The notes under the pieces: generated by a model
What the model was told of the DNA's origin: nothing
Seen by the model: only the letters and a program-made list of their open reading frames with translations
Database searches by the model: none
Program-made: the position numbers and the translations under genes
DNA from: a virus
DNA: 34,709 nucleotides
Virus record (IMG/VR): IMGVR_UViG_3300028025_004839
Location: 1-34,709 of that record
Reading direction: 5' to 3' (one strand)
Shown: piece by piece, positions 8,159-17,100 of the stretch
How the letters are laid out: each line of letters begins with the position of its first letter
Position numbering within the stretch: position 1 is the first letter of the stretch

Positions 8159-8289
8159 TTTCCGAAAGCACTCGTTTCTTTATTGCACATCCAGCGTTTG
8201 CCGCACATGATACAGAATAATTCCATATGTAGTTTTTGAGAGAAGACTCTGTCTACAAAAACTCGTCCATTGCATTTTCCGCACCACAT
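8104..8289 (-). CDS. 61-aa zinc-ribbon miniprotein
   Basis: It starts MWCGKCNGRVFVDRVFSQKL; C3 and C6 pair with C26 and C29 (CxxC-x19-CxxC), the pattern of a zinc ribbon, and an extra C35 follows. It begins at a TAATG overlap with the metallophosphoesterase stop, so it is translationally coupled. Its last 55 bp overlap the helix-turn-helix gene in another frame. A role in binding nucleic acid or as an adaptor is plausible, but no partner is visible. It is too short for any enzyme domain. Confidence 0.75.
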   Translation of the reverse strand: MWCGKCNGRVFVDRVFSQKLHMELFCIMCGKRWMCNKETSAFGKWLESKETANQKAYGISS

Positions 8290-9089
8290 TATAAAGTAAA
8301 CAACTTCCCGTCAACGACACATGAATAATCAGGAGCGACGTGAATCATCTGAATATGTGGATAGTCATTAACGATGTGAGCAATTGCAAATCCCTTTTGC
8401 CAGTCATGGTGCTGCATGTACTTCATCCCTGGACCCTTTTCATCACACATATGGCCAAGCTCATAACCACGAAGTGTTTCTCCTTCGCCATTATTCCTTA
8501 ACTCGTATGTGACTAAATGTGAGGCAATTCTGTGTGAGTGTCCTCTAATTAATGATATCTGTAGGTCTTCCATATCTTTACGGACTGAGCCTGTTGCTGC
8601 AATTGAAAGGCCGTGGTGTACGTGAATATCTCCAAAGCGTCGTTTTGGCAATTCGTTGTAATGAATGTACTCGTATCCCAAGGAGTCAAGGCCCCATAAA
8701 GCTTCTGGAGTTACTTCGTTTATATAGTCTGGCAATTTTGCATCTACATAATTAAAAATTCTAACATCGTGATTACCAAGCGCTGAAAATAGCTGCGCTT
8801 CTGGGAGCATGTCTCTTGTCTTCGCATAAAAGTCTCTTGCGCCCTTTGCTTCGTGACGCATCATTGGAACAATAAGATCACGGCTATCTGTTTTGTGAAG
8901 ATTTAAAAACTCTGCTGATCTTCCTTCTGTGTACTTGCTATAGCATGCCTGATCATCTGTATCTCCAAGGTAGTCAACGACATCTGGCTTAAACCACTTC
9001 ATCACTTTAAACCAAAGTGCAATCATCTTGTCATCCTGATATGGAAACTGCTGGTCGGATGAAATCATCCACTTTAAATCGTTGCTCAT
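8289..9089 (-). CDS. Calcineurin-like metallophosphoesterase
   Basis: A 266-aa two-metal phosphoesterase with all signature motifs in order: SSDQQFP (residues 10-16, where the usual DxH is D12-x-Q14), LGDTDD (41-46), GNHD (105-108), HHG (158-160) and GHSH (183-186). The Q in place of the first-motif His is seen in some phage members and should alter one metal ligand. Substrate is unknown; nucleic-acid ends, cyclic nucleotides and phosphoproteins are all possible. It is the first gene after the promoter and operator-like region at 9133-9170, so it leads the replication transcription unit. The start ATG 9089 has AAGG about 8 nt upstream. Confidence 0.9.
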   Translation of the reverse strand: MSNDLKWMISSDQQFPYQDDKMIALWFKVMKWFKPDVVDYLGDTDDQACYSKYTEGRSAEFLNLHKTDSRDLIVPMMRHEAKGARDFYAKTRDMLPEAQLFSALGNHDVRIFNYVDAKLPDYINEVTPEALWGLDSLGYEYIHYNELPKRRFGDIHVHHGLSIAATGSVRKDMEDLQISLIRGHSHRIASHLVTYELRNNGEGETLRGYELGHMCDEKGPGMKYMQHHDWQKGFAIAHIVNDYPHIQMIHVAPDYSCVVDGKLFTL

Positions 9090-9105
9090 TATCTGCCTTC
9101 ATACG

Positions 9106-9130
9106 AAAAAAGTCACGGGTACGTGACTTT
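9106..9130 (-). terminator. Rho-independent terminator-type hairpin between tail and replication blocks
   Basis: On the minus strand, a perfect 9-bp stem (AAAGTCACG / CGTGACTTT, arms 9130-9122 and 9117-9109) with a TACC loop is followed by a T run (9111-9106). It lies 45 nt below the last tail gene. It would stop transcripts coming from the tail genes. For transcripts started at the promoter just upstream it would instead be a hairpin at the very 5' end. Confidence 0.75.
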
Positions 9131-9132
9131 GA

Positions 9133-9151
9133 TGTTACAGTAAGTGTAACA
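9133..9151. promoter_or_regulatory. Dyad operator-like repeat over the -10 box
   Basis: The inverted repeat TGTTAC-N7-GTAACA has perfect 6-bp arms. It covers the -10 box (9148-9143) and runs to the expected transcript start at about 9136. This is where a repressor would block initiation. No binding protein can be assigned; the helix-turn-helix protein at 7673-8158 is one candidate. Confidence 0.45.
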
Positions 9152-9170
9152 TATTGGTTAAGATTGTCAA
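9143..9170 (-). promoter_or_regulatory. Consensus promoter for the replication block
   Basis: On the minus strand TTGACA (9170-9165, perfect -35) is followed by a 16-nt spacer and TACACT (9148-9143) with an extended -10 TGT directly before it. The predicted start is at about 9136, giving a leader of about 47 nt before the metallophosphoesterase ATG. Confidence 0.7.
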
Positions 9171-9174
9171 TAGG

Positions 9175-9612
9175 TTAAGCGGATGCTGGTGTTCCAGTAG
9201 CAAATACAACTACTTTGATATTTGATTTAGTTGCTGATCTAAATAAAACAAATGCTGCGGTGGTTGTTACCTTGGAAACCTGTGTAAATATTTGAGACTG
9301 TGCCCATGTTGGCTGGCTAATACCCTCAATATAAAATTGAACCCATACTGTTGGCGCTGAAGCCCACTTTTGTGTGCCAAATTTAAATTCTTTTGGTTTG
9401 GGTGTACCTGATTCTACAGTGACTGAAACAGGGCCAGAATTCCACAGCATGGTTGTAACTTGATCTTTCTTTCCTTCTTCTTGAGCATTTTGTAATATGA
9501 TGCTTTGGGCTGTACTTTTTGCTTCTATTGCTCCTAGATCTATAATAAGATTATTAATGATCTCTGCTGTTACTGGATCTCCAGGAGTTATAGCTCTTGA
9601 TTTTATTGCCAT
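9175..9612 (-). CDS. Tail-associated protein, last gene of the tail block
   Basis: A 145-aa protein. The N-terminus (AIKSRAITPGDPVTAEIINN) followed by a short helix is of a type seen at the start of phage tail-fibre and appendage proteins. The rest is beta-rich with alternating hydrophobic residues (TVWVQFYIEG, NIKVVVFATG) and has no enzyme motif. A strong AAAGGAGT site precedes ATG 9612, inside the end of the coiled-coil gene. It follows the S74 fibre gene and ends just before a terminator hairpin. A minor fibre or fibre-tip protein is the best guess from context. Confidence 0.78.
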   Translation of the reverse strand: MAIKSRAITPGDPVTAEIINNLIIDLGAIEAKSTAQSIILQNAQEEGKKDQVTTMLWNSGPVSVTVESGTPKPKEFKFGTQKWASAPTVWVQFYIEGISQPTWAQSQIFTQVSKVTTTAAFVLFRSATKSNIKVVVFATGTPASA

Positions 9613-9615
9613 TCT

Positions 9616-9774
9616 TTACTCCTTTGGCTGTTCCGCTGGAACTTCCTGTGACTTATTTGCATCAGATAGTTGTGTTATCTCAGCACGAAGAATTGCTATA
9701 TGTGTCTCATATTGTGAGACTAGGTCACCAATTCTTTGCTGCAATGCTTGTATTACTAGTTCTGCTTTATCCAT
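9616..9774 (-). CDS. 52-aa coiled-coil protein in the tail block
   Basis: ATG 9774 overlaps the fibre stop as TAATG, with AAAGG upstream. The product begins MDKAELVIQALQQRIGDLVS and continues with QYETHIAILRAEITQL before a polar tail rich in Pro, Glu and Gln. Leu/Ile/Val fall at heptad positions over about 35 residues, which strongly suggests a coiled coil. Its stop lies 3 nt before the next ATG. A small oligomerising protein here may help assemble or attach the fibre, but the function is unknown. Confidence 0.8.
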   Translation of the reverse strand: MDKAELVIQALQQRIGDLVSQYETHIAILRAEITQLSDANKSQEVPAEQPKE

Positions 9775-12700
9775 TATATACCTTTCAGTGTATTTATTTC
9801 TTGTTGTAATGATTCTACCATATCCGATAGTTCTTGTACAGCCTTAACTAATGGAGATATAAATTCAGCATATCTTAGATTTTGTGTTGACTCTGGGTCC
9901 TCTAAGTTTTCTATAATCCAGCCAGCAAAATTATCCCCAATGCCAACTTGATCTAAGGCTTCTTTTACCTCTTGGGCTACAAACCCATAGTGATTTCTTG
10001 ATCCTTCTCTTGATGTTGTTTCAATAATATCCTGACCATTTTCATCAACACCGATTATCTTTGGAATTTTTTCAATTTCAATCACATCAATATTGCCTTG
10101 CTGATCTAAGTGCTCAATCTCTTTATCTATAAGAACTTCTTTAACGCCAGTCTTTTTCCATTTATAGGATACTGGTCTTAGTAAATTAATGAAGTTTAAT
10201 CCTAAGCTTGAATTAGTTATATCTTTTTTTAGCCTGATATCTGATGTATTAATAGTGCTGTCCACTGCCCAAACATCTTTCCACTTATGACCAGATATTC
10301 CAAGCGATTCGGTGCCATCTGTTCTTGGAGACCAGTCAGATGTAATTCCGTACCCTCCTGAAACACCATAACCGTTTAAATAAGCATCTCCCGTAGAGCC
10401 AATCTTATACGTAGTGCCATTAGCAAAATAAGCATTAGACCCAATATAAATTGCCCCCCAGCTAAAGCTATTGTATCCCAAGTTTGCAGAGTTATCTAAC
10501 CATGGATAAACATTGCTAACAAATCCTGAGTTTGATACTGACTCTAGGCCAATTGCTTTAATCTTTAAATAATTAACTGTGCCGTATCCACTAATAGTTT
10601 TAGTTGCTCCAGTGTCAATGAATCCAGTAGCATAGGTATCTGATCCAGCTTTTAATCTCTGTCCAGTAAGAGTTCCAACTTTAATTTTTTCTGCATCAAT
10701 ATATCCAGCATAAATCCAATCTGCAATTACTGAACCTGCAACAACAGTTCCAGCCTCAACAACTCCTCCTAATAAATTAGCACCATTTGTGCTTTCATTA
10801 ATAGCTTGAAGAATTGCTGATTTATTAAAACTGCCATATGGGACGGCAGCCTCTGCTTTGGTTACTGCTGCAACTGCTTTGTCATATGCCGTATCTGCCT
10901 TAGTTACTGCTGCGGCAATTGACGTGTCTCTAGATAAAACCCAGCTACCTGTACCTGCTGCTGTTGCAACATACAGCTTATTTTCATCATTAAAATTAAT
11001 CCATATGTCTCCAGCCTTTAAAGCACTTGGAGTAGAGGAAGATCTAAATATTGAATTTTTTCCACTTGCAGTTGTTAATGCATTTCCCGCAGTAGTATTT
11101 GCTAAACCTGCTGTGCTGTTTGCTGAATTTGCTGCATTTTGTGCAGCAACAATTGAGTCATATAGTCCGCCGCTAGTCGATGAAATAACAGCGTTGCTTG
11201 CATATAAGGTTCCATCTTTTGAAACTTTAAAAGCTGCATTTGAAGAAGTTTGGCTTCCAATCCATAATCTATAATCGTCGGTGGCGCTTAATCTAACTAT
11301 AGAGCCGAGTGTTCCTGTTATGTCTCCTAAAGTTATGGTTCCATTACTTTCAATTTTTGTGTTTGCACTTTGAATGTACCCTACTGTTTTATCTGTTGCA
11401 TTTAGAGTCCATCCGCCTATGTACCCTTTGCGGGCATCAATTAGTCCATCTGACGATTGAATGAAAACACTTTGTGCGCCTGCGGCATCATGTGCATATA
11501 AGCCGCCAGATTGCATAACAACTCTGGCTCCAGATACAGATCCATCTGCTGCAAATGTTCCACCAGCAATTATGCTTCCTGTAGTTACTCTGACGTTTCC
11601 AGTAAACGTTCCACCAGTTGCGTTTATTTTACCAGTTGTATATATATCAGACCCGTCCCAGTACAGGAATGAGCTTGAGCTTCCAACTCTAAATTGGCCA
11701 GTGTTTAGCCAGTAGTTGTGTCCAAAATTTGTTGTTGATCTGTCTAATATAATTCCGTTATATGTACCAGCTGTTTGTGTTGGAGTAATTGTTGTAGATG
11801 TATTTATAGATTGAGCTATACCAGTTCCTATTTTAAATAGGTCAGATGTTTTCCCGCCAATAGATAATATAGATCTTAATTGTAAATTTCCTGCTGGTGC
11901 ATTTGGGTCTGAAACTGGACCAAAACTTCCAGATGCTACTTGTCCAGATATTCCAGTATTCCAAGATATGCTGTTGAACGGGCTTTTTGCTGTAACCTGC
12001 CAGTAGTAAACTGTGTTTGGAGTTAACCCTGTTATAGAAAACTTTGTTGTTGCTTTTCCATCTACCTGCCCATATTCCCATAATGGATTTGTAACGGTTG
12101 CGGGATTATTAGGGGACCATCTAATTACATAGCCATTTGTATCTGCGTCTGTACTTGCTGTCCACGACACATCAATTTTTATACTAAACCCACTTTTATC
12201 TTCAGGATCAATTGAAGGAGTTACTGCAACTCCTGTAGGTGCCTTTGGAACTTTTGTTGTATCTATTTCAGAATTAAGAATCTCTACAGGCCCCGCCGTT
12301 ACTTCTGATATATTTAGATCATCCCACCTATCTCTTGATCTAACCTTTACCCATCTTGGGGCATAGCTAGAGGCTTGTATGGTAACGTTAGTTGAAGTTC
12401 CAACATAAACAATATTCTGGACAGCAAAATCACTTGTAAGACTTTCAAATATAACTACATCTTCTTGTACACTAAGCGGATCTAAATCAAATTTAACTCC
12501 ATAGGATTTAAATCCTGAAGTCAATGTTAGATTTTTAACTGGGAGTGTCTCGTTTTCTATAATATGCTTTACTAAATATGCAGGAGACCTTTCACTTTCA
12601 GTTATTAATTTAGTGTCTTCATCTTCATAGAGATAGGTGAAAAAAAACCTATAGTTATGATTTTTGTCTTTTACTGGCACCATTCTTATTGTTTTTGTAT

Positions 12701-12809
12701 ATGAGTTTGCAGATGTTGCGCCAGCTGCTTCTGCTGCGGCATCGGCGTCTTTTTCGAGATCGGCTGGAATTCCGCCGCCGTCAGTCATCATTGGGCCTGT
12801 GTATACCAT
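9774..12809 (-). CDS. Large tail fibre with FN3 domain and S74 (endosialidase-type) chaperone
   Basis: A 1011-aa fibre probably used for host binding. In order: an N-terminal beta region that would attach to the hub; a fibronectin type III domain (about 186-283, with VSWTASTDADTNGYVIRW and YYWQVTAKS); long repeats of short beta turns rich in Gly/Ser/Thr (about 380-560) that read as a trimeric shaft; an Ala-rich helical stretch (about 560-690); and a C-terminal intramolecular chaperone. The chaperone begins at Ser856 in TSDIRLKKDI, the self-cleavage signature of the S74 family, continues through GFVAQEVKEAL, and ends in a coiled coil (VQELSDMVESLQQEI). After folding it should cut itself before Ser856. 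It starts directly after the upstream stop. Confidence 0.92.
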   Translation of the reverse strand: MVYTGPMMTDGGGIPADLEKDADAAAEAAGATSANSYTKTIRMVPVKDKNHNYRFFFTYLYEDEDTKLITESERSPAYLVKHIIENETLPVKNLTLTSGFKSYGVKFDLDPLSVQEDVVIFESLTSDFAVQNIVYVGTSTNVTIQASSYAPRWVKVRSRDRWDDLNISEVTAGPVEILNSEIDTTKVPKAPTGVAVTPSIDPEDKSGFSIKIDVSWTASTDADTNGYVIRWSPNNPATVTNPLWEYGQVDGKATTKFSITGLTPNTVYYWQVTAKSPFNSISWNTGISGQVASGSFGPVSDPNAPAGNLQLRSILSIGGKTSDLFKIGTGIAQSINTSTTITPTQTAGTYNGIILDRSTTNFGHNYWLNTGQFRVGSSSSFLYWDGSDIYTTGKINATGGTFTGNVRVTTGSIIAGGTFAADGSVSGARVVMQSGGLYAHDAAGAQSVFIQSSDGLIDARKGYIGGWTLNATDKTVGYIQSANTKIESNGTITLGDITGTLGSIVRLSATDDYRLWIGSQTSSNAAFKVSKDGTLYASNAVISSTSGGLYDSIVAAQNAANSANSTAGLANTTAGNALTTASGKNSIFRSSSTPSALKAGDIWINFNDENKLYVATAAGTGSWVLSRDTSIAAAVTKADTAYDKAVAAVTKAEAAVPYGSFNKSAILQAINESTNGANLLGGVVEAGTVVAGSVIADWIYAGYIDAEKIKVGTLTGQRLKAGSDTYATGFIDTGATKTISGYGTVNYLKIKAIGLESVSNSGFVSNVYPWLDNSANLGYNSFSWGAIYIGSNAYFANGTTYKIGSTGDAYLNGYGVSGGYGITSDWSPRTDGTESLGISGHKWKDVWAVDSTINTSDIRLKKDITNSSLGLNFINLLRPVSYKWKKTGVKEVLIDKEIEHLDQQGNIDVIEIEKIPKIIGVDENGQDIIETTSREGSRNHYGFVAQEVKEALDQVGIGDNFAGWIIENLEDPESTQNLRYAEFISPLVKAVQELSDMVESLQQEINTLKGI

Positions 12810-13784
12810 TTAAAAGCCCAAGCCCAACCTATATTCAATATCCATCTGTTTGCCTAAAGTTTTTGTAATAACATCAGTAAGTACGGATCTACTTATCATT
12901 CCATAATCTGTTCTAAAAGAATCTTCATCGTTTATTCTAAGTCCGTCTAGCAAGACTGTTGTTGCTCCAGAGCTTTTTGCCTTAACTCCAATTGATATTT
13001 TAACTATTGATGATTTGTCTGGTGTGCCAGATGTAAAACCGCTAGTGTACAGATTGCTTAGCTTTAATGGCTTAACCTTATATCCTATTGCGGAATCTCC
13101 CGTATACTGTGTCGATGTCTCGCCAGGATATCTAATTTCATAGTAGTTGTTGTTTGAATCATATGCTCTTAAAAAAATGTAGTCTAAATTTAAATCGCTT
13201 TGATAATATGCTAAAGTCATGCTATCGTTTGCGCTATAGCCAGAAATATCTAAATTAAAATCATAAAAATACTCTTTTGTCTGTGACGATGAAGCGCCCA
13301 TTGACATATAGTACGGACCTATTTTAGGGGATGACACGGTAACTAAACTTGGGTAATTTCCAGAACTGTCAACCCAGGACTGATTGTCTTCAAATGAAGA
13401 TATGGACCTGCTTGCAAAGTCAGTTGTTCCAAGAGTTATGTTTGGGAATAAACCAATCTCATTTATTATTCCAGATACATCTACTGGGATTGTTGTTTTA
13501 TACACAACACCATATGTGCTTTGGCCAGTTATTTGGCTTGTTTGGATATCTACGCTTGTTATATTTACTTGTGATCTATAGAATTCAAAATTAAGCTGCG
13601 TGTCATTTACTGTTGCTGGTGTCGAGCCAATTCCCAAAGCAATGTCTTTTGCTGTGGTTACCGCCTGGCCAGCTAAGTATTCAGTTATATATCTTTTACC
13701 AAACTTAGTTAAAATATTTTTAGACCTTGCGATCTCTTTTCCATCTTCATAGAATACGTATTCTCCGTAAATATTACTGTCCAT
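12810..13784 (-). CDS. Minor tail/baseplate protein with jelly-roll-like C-terminal half
   Basis: About 324 aa. The N-terminal part contains KNILTKFGKRYITEYLAGQA, then ALGIGSTPATVNDTQL and IINEIGLFPN, a phrase order seen in phage appendage and tail-fibre base proteins. Residues about 140-290 are beta-rich (FYDFNLDISGYS, DYIFLRAYDSNNNYYEIRY), like a carbohydrate-binding jelly roll. Possible starts are ATG 13784, ATG 13790 and TTG 13802. ATG 13784 is preferred because GGGGG lies 9 nt upstream. It overlaps the previous gene by about 11 bp. Likely a receptor- or sugar-contacting tail component; exact role unknown. Confidence 0.8.
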   Translation of the reverse strand: MDSNIYGEYVFYEDGKEIARSKNILTKFGKRYITEYLAGQAVTTAKDIALGIGSTPATVNDTQLNFEFYRSQVNITSVDIQTSQITGQSTYGVVYKTTIPVDVSGIINEIGLFPNITLGTTDFASRSISSFEDNQSWVDSSGNYPSLVTVSSPKIGPYYMSMGASSSQTKEYFYDFNLDISGYSANDSMTLAYYQSDLNLDYIFLRAYDSNNNYYEIRYPGETSTQYTGDSAIGYKVKPLKLSNLYTSGFTSGTPDKSSIVKISIGVKAKSSGATTVLLDGLRINDEDSFRTDYGMISRSVLTDVITKTLGKQMDIEYRLGLGF

Positions 13785-14118
13785 ATACATTTGCCCCCAC
13801 AACTGAATCCCCTACGTGATTTTTAACATTAAAAACAAATTCAATATACTGATTTTTATTTTTATCGGTAACAAGCTTTTTGCTTACCAAGGTAATGTCT
13901 TCAAGGTTAGGTGGCTCAAATTCATTTGGTAGCGGTGGTGGATCTACAACTTCCCCGCCCTCGCCGCCTTCTCCGTCAGACACAACAACCTGCTCAAAAG
14001 AATATGGGTCAACTATAACATAGTAGTCTGGCTTAAGTGTTTTAATTAATGGGTCTCCTGGGAAAAGGAAAAGCTTTTGAGGCTTTGCCGAGGCTGAGGA
14101 GGGCTGTCTATTAGTCAT
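13774..14118 (-). CDS. Small tail protein with acidic proline-rich linker
   Basis: A 114-aa protein. It has a polar N-terminus (TNRQPSSASAKPQK), a short beta segment (DYYVIVDPYSFEQVVV), a Gly/Glu/Pro-rich linker (EGGEGGEVVDPPPLP) and a C-terminal beta segment (QYIEFVFNVKNHVGDSVVG) that may be half of an immunoglobulin-like fold. No family is recognised. It lies between the hub protein and the next tail protein. A linker-bearing connector of the tail tip fits the context but is unproven. Confidence 0.7.
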   Translation of the reverse strand: MTNRQPSSASAKPQKLFLFPGDPLIKTLKPDYYVIVDPYSFEQVVVSDGEGGEGGEVVDPPPLPNEFEPPNLEDITLVSKKLVTDKNKNQYIEFVFNVKNHVGDSVVGANVYGQ

Positions 14119-14135
14119 ATCTACATTCTACCATT

Positions 14136-17100
14136 TCATCCAGTATAAATCGATCTACAGACGATGCTTGTGGTTGGTGCAGAAGTAGAGTCATAAGTGT
14201 TGTCTAACGATAATATTACAAATTTGCTAGCCGAATATCCTGTAGGTATACCAACATCTTCTGTGGAATATATTTTATTCTCTGGATACGATATCTCAAT
14301 AACATCTCCGACCTGCAAAAGAGGGTTAATAAAAGTTTGAAGAGATAACACTTTCTGCTGTTTTGACCATTGGTCTGTCATCCATTTTGCAAGGGCTTTT
14401 GCCTCGTCCTCTCTCTGGATCCAAGTAGAGTCAAACGCCACCTGCTCCTTTTTATCCTCATCTGTTAGGTCTGGGTTAATATATTCAAACTGATCTGAAG
14501 GAGTTATAAAGTCCCCGACAACAATAAATTGTTTTTCTTCTCCGTTAGCAAGAGATGTAAACGCACCAGTGTTATTTAATACAAACGTATCCATGGTAAA
14601 TGGATCAAGGGATGCCCCGACAATCGTTACATCTTCATTATTTACCAGCTTCGTATATCTTGGAAATCCTGGCGTTGTGTATCTTGCCTTAATTCTTCTT
14701 AGTTCTCTTGCAACTGGCCCAAATTCTTTTAGCCATGAAACGGTAGATGTTGTTTCACCTTTATTGAATATGAAATCCCCAAAAGTTTTTATTACAGAGG
14801 AAGTTCCACCAACAAATCCTTTGTATAAACTATACTCATCTTTTGAAAGAAATTCTTCTTTTGAAATTGATGTTGTGTAAACATAGTCAAATGCTGACAC
14901 TCCTTGCAAAGACAACAGGCCAATTTTTTCTGTTATATTTATTGGGTCTGTGTCAATTACTGCGATGACAGCATTGTTAATTGATATTTTAAGGGCTAAA
15001 GCTTTTTTTGTTCCATTCGCTGGAATGGACCAGTTAGCCTTTATATCAATTCTATAAAGCTCTCCGCCATTAATGTTGGTTATAATTGTGCCGTCTGTTT
15101 CTTTTTGAGACGTTGTCATCTTGATAGGCTTGCCAGCAGTTATTTTATAAAAATTAACATCTCTATAGTTTTTGTCAACTGTTGCGTTCTGTGAAGTTCC
15201 TATTGTAAGCATATATCCACTTTTATTGTCTGGGCTTAAAGCAAATGCAATACCAGATATTGTTTTTTGATTTCCTGTGGCCTTTTGAGATACCTCATCA
15301 ACTAATAGCGGGAAATACATATTAGTTCCAATTGCAAAGCTGTTATTGCTGGTTGGTGTTACATTTCCTAAAAACTCTGCATCCTCTTTAGTTGTTACTA
15401 GCGAGTATACTGTGTTTGGTACAATTATGTTTGGTTTGGATGGATCTTCATTTGTTTTTTCTGTGTGCAGTGGGGCATTGATTGTCATCATTGATCTTGG
15501 TATAGAGTTTAAAAGGTTGTCTTTATTTTTTATAGGGTTGCCCTTTTCATCTCTTTTTACTTCTGTCTCTGTTAATTTAAAAATAGATTGATCTACATTG
15601 CTAAATGTTCCTTCGGCTGAGGTCCACTTTCTACCTTCCCATTCATTGGCAAGTGAATCTGTATCTACGTTATGGGTTAATGACGCTGTGTCTGTAGGCT
15701 TTACTACTTCAAAAACATTTCTAGCTTTTATTCTGTATATGCCAGTTGGCTTAAATGTGTTTGGTTGTGCCAAGCCTTGATATTTTTGAATATCGGTTTC
15801 AGATGTTATCCATTTAGATTCAGAGGCTTCTCCTCCAATTGGTATGTATTCATACAGGATGGCATCGTATTCAATAATTTCTTTTTCTACAACTAAGTAT
15901 CCAGTAAATGAATAGAATTGTTTTTCTTGTCCCGATATAACTACTGGCTGTAATCTTATTACACCGTCTTTTGCATAGAGCTCTGGTTTATCTTCATTCC
16001 ATTTTGGAGCTACTGGAAGCAATTCGTCCATCAATGCTGCCGCACCCAGTGTTACTACTGGGGAAGTATAAAGATTGTCAGCGTTTACTAAATAAGAAGA
16101 GCTTAGTTGTGGGCTATATAAAATTTTAATCGCCTTTACTGATGGTACGTTGTCAATAGATAAAGAAGCTATGTTTGCTAGGTTCGTAACGGAGCCAGAA
16201 TATTTTGGGGAATATCTAAACGATGCTCTTATGGGATTATCTTTTGAGAATATCTTATCTCTAGGATAAAACTGCAGGATGTCATTGTGATCAAATATTG
16301 CTACCATTTGTGTGTCTTTACATAAATCTTGTATGTGCTGCCATACAGTTTTTTCTTTATCTGTATACCAGTGGAAAGGAGTTATAGTAGAAGTATCGCT
16401 ATCGGCTAAATTAAATTGATAATTTGTAAATCCAATTGAATCTAAGAGCCTTCTGATTATTGCAACGGAAGACATGTCTGATGTTACTATGTCTGGTGGC
16501 TTTATGTATTGAAGTTCTCTAGCACCGTCCAAGGACATTATGTCTACCAAGCCAAATTCATCAACGCTATAAGAATCTATGTAGAATGTTCCAAGCTTTA
16601 CAATCTCCATATCAACTCTTACGTATGGCTTAAGGATAACATTTTTATATAAATTGATTTTATTTTTATTAAATGAATTTATCTTATCGTAGTTTTCATA
16701 TCCTTTGTCGTATGCATTTACTGAAATTCTCATTGAGTTTGCTGTTACATCTCCGACTGGGACTATGCCGTCAACTTTGTCAGATGAGTTTGCTGATATA
16801 TTAAAAGACTCTACCCTATCTCCTATATCAATAACATATCTTGCTGACAGCTCGACCATTCCGAGAAATCCTAATTTAGGCGCAGTGCTTGTATCTGGTT
16901 TGGTTGATATTGGAACACTTATCTTTTTTACTTCTAGCTTTAATTTATGAATGTCAATAGATTTTTGAGTATCTAAATCTGCCTCAACAGTTGTCCATGT
17001 TGGAAGTCCGTTATAGTATATGTTTATAACACCATTAACAATCCCAGCAGATGTTCCATTATAGATTGTTGTTTCGACCCCGTCCTTAGTTGTTGCTTTT

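Noticed and set aside
13384-13594. Two overlapping plus-strand frames opposite the jelly-roll tail gene
   Set aside because: Both are shadows with no start signals, and the minus-strand gene explains the region.
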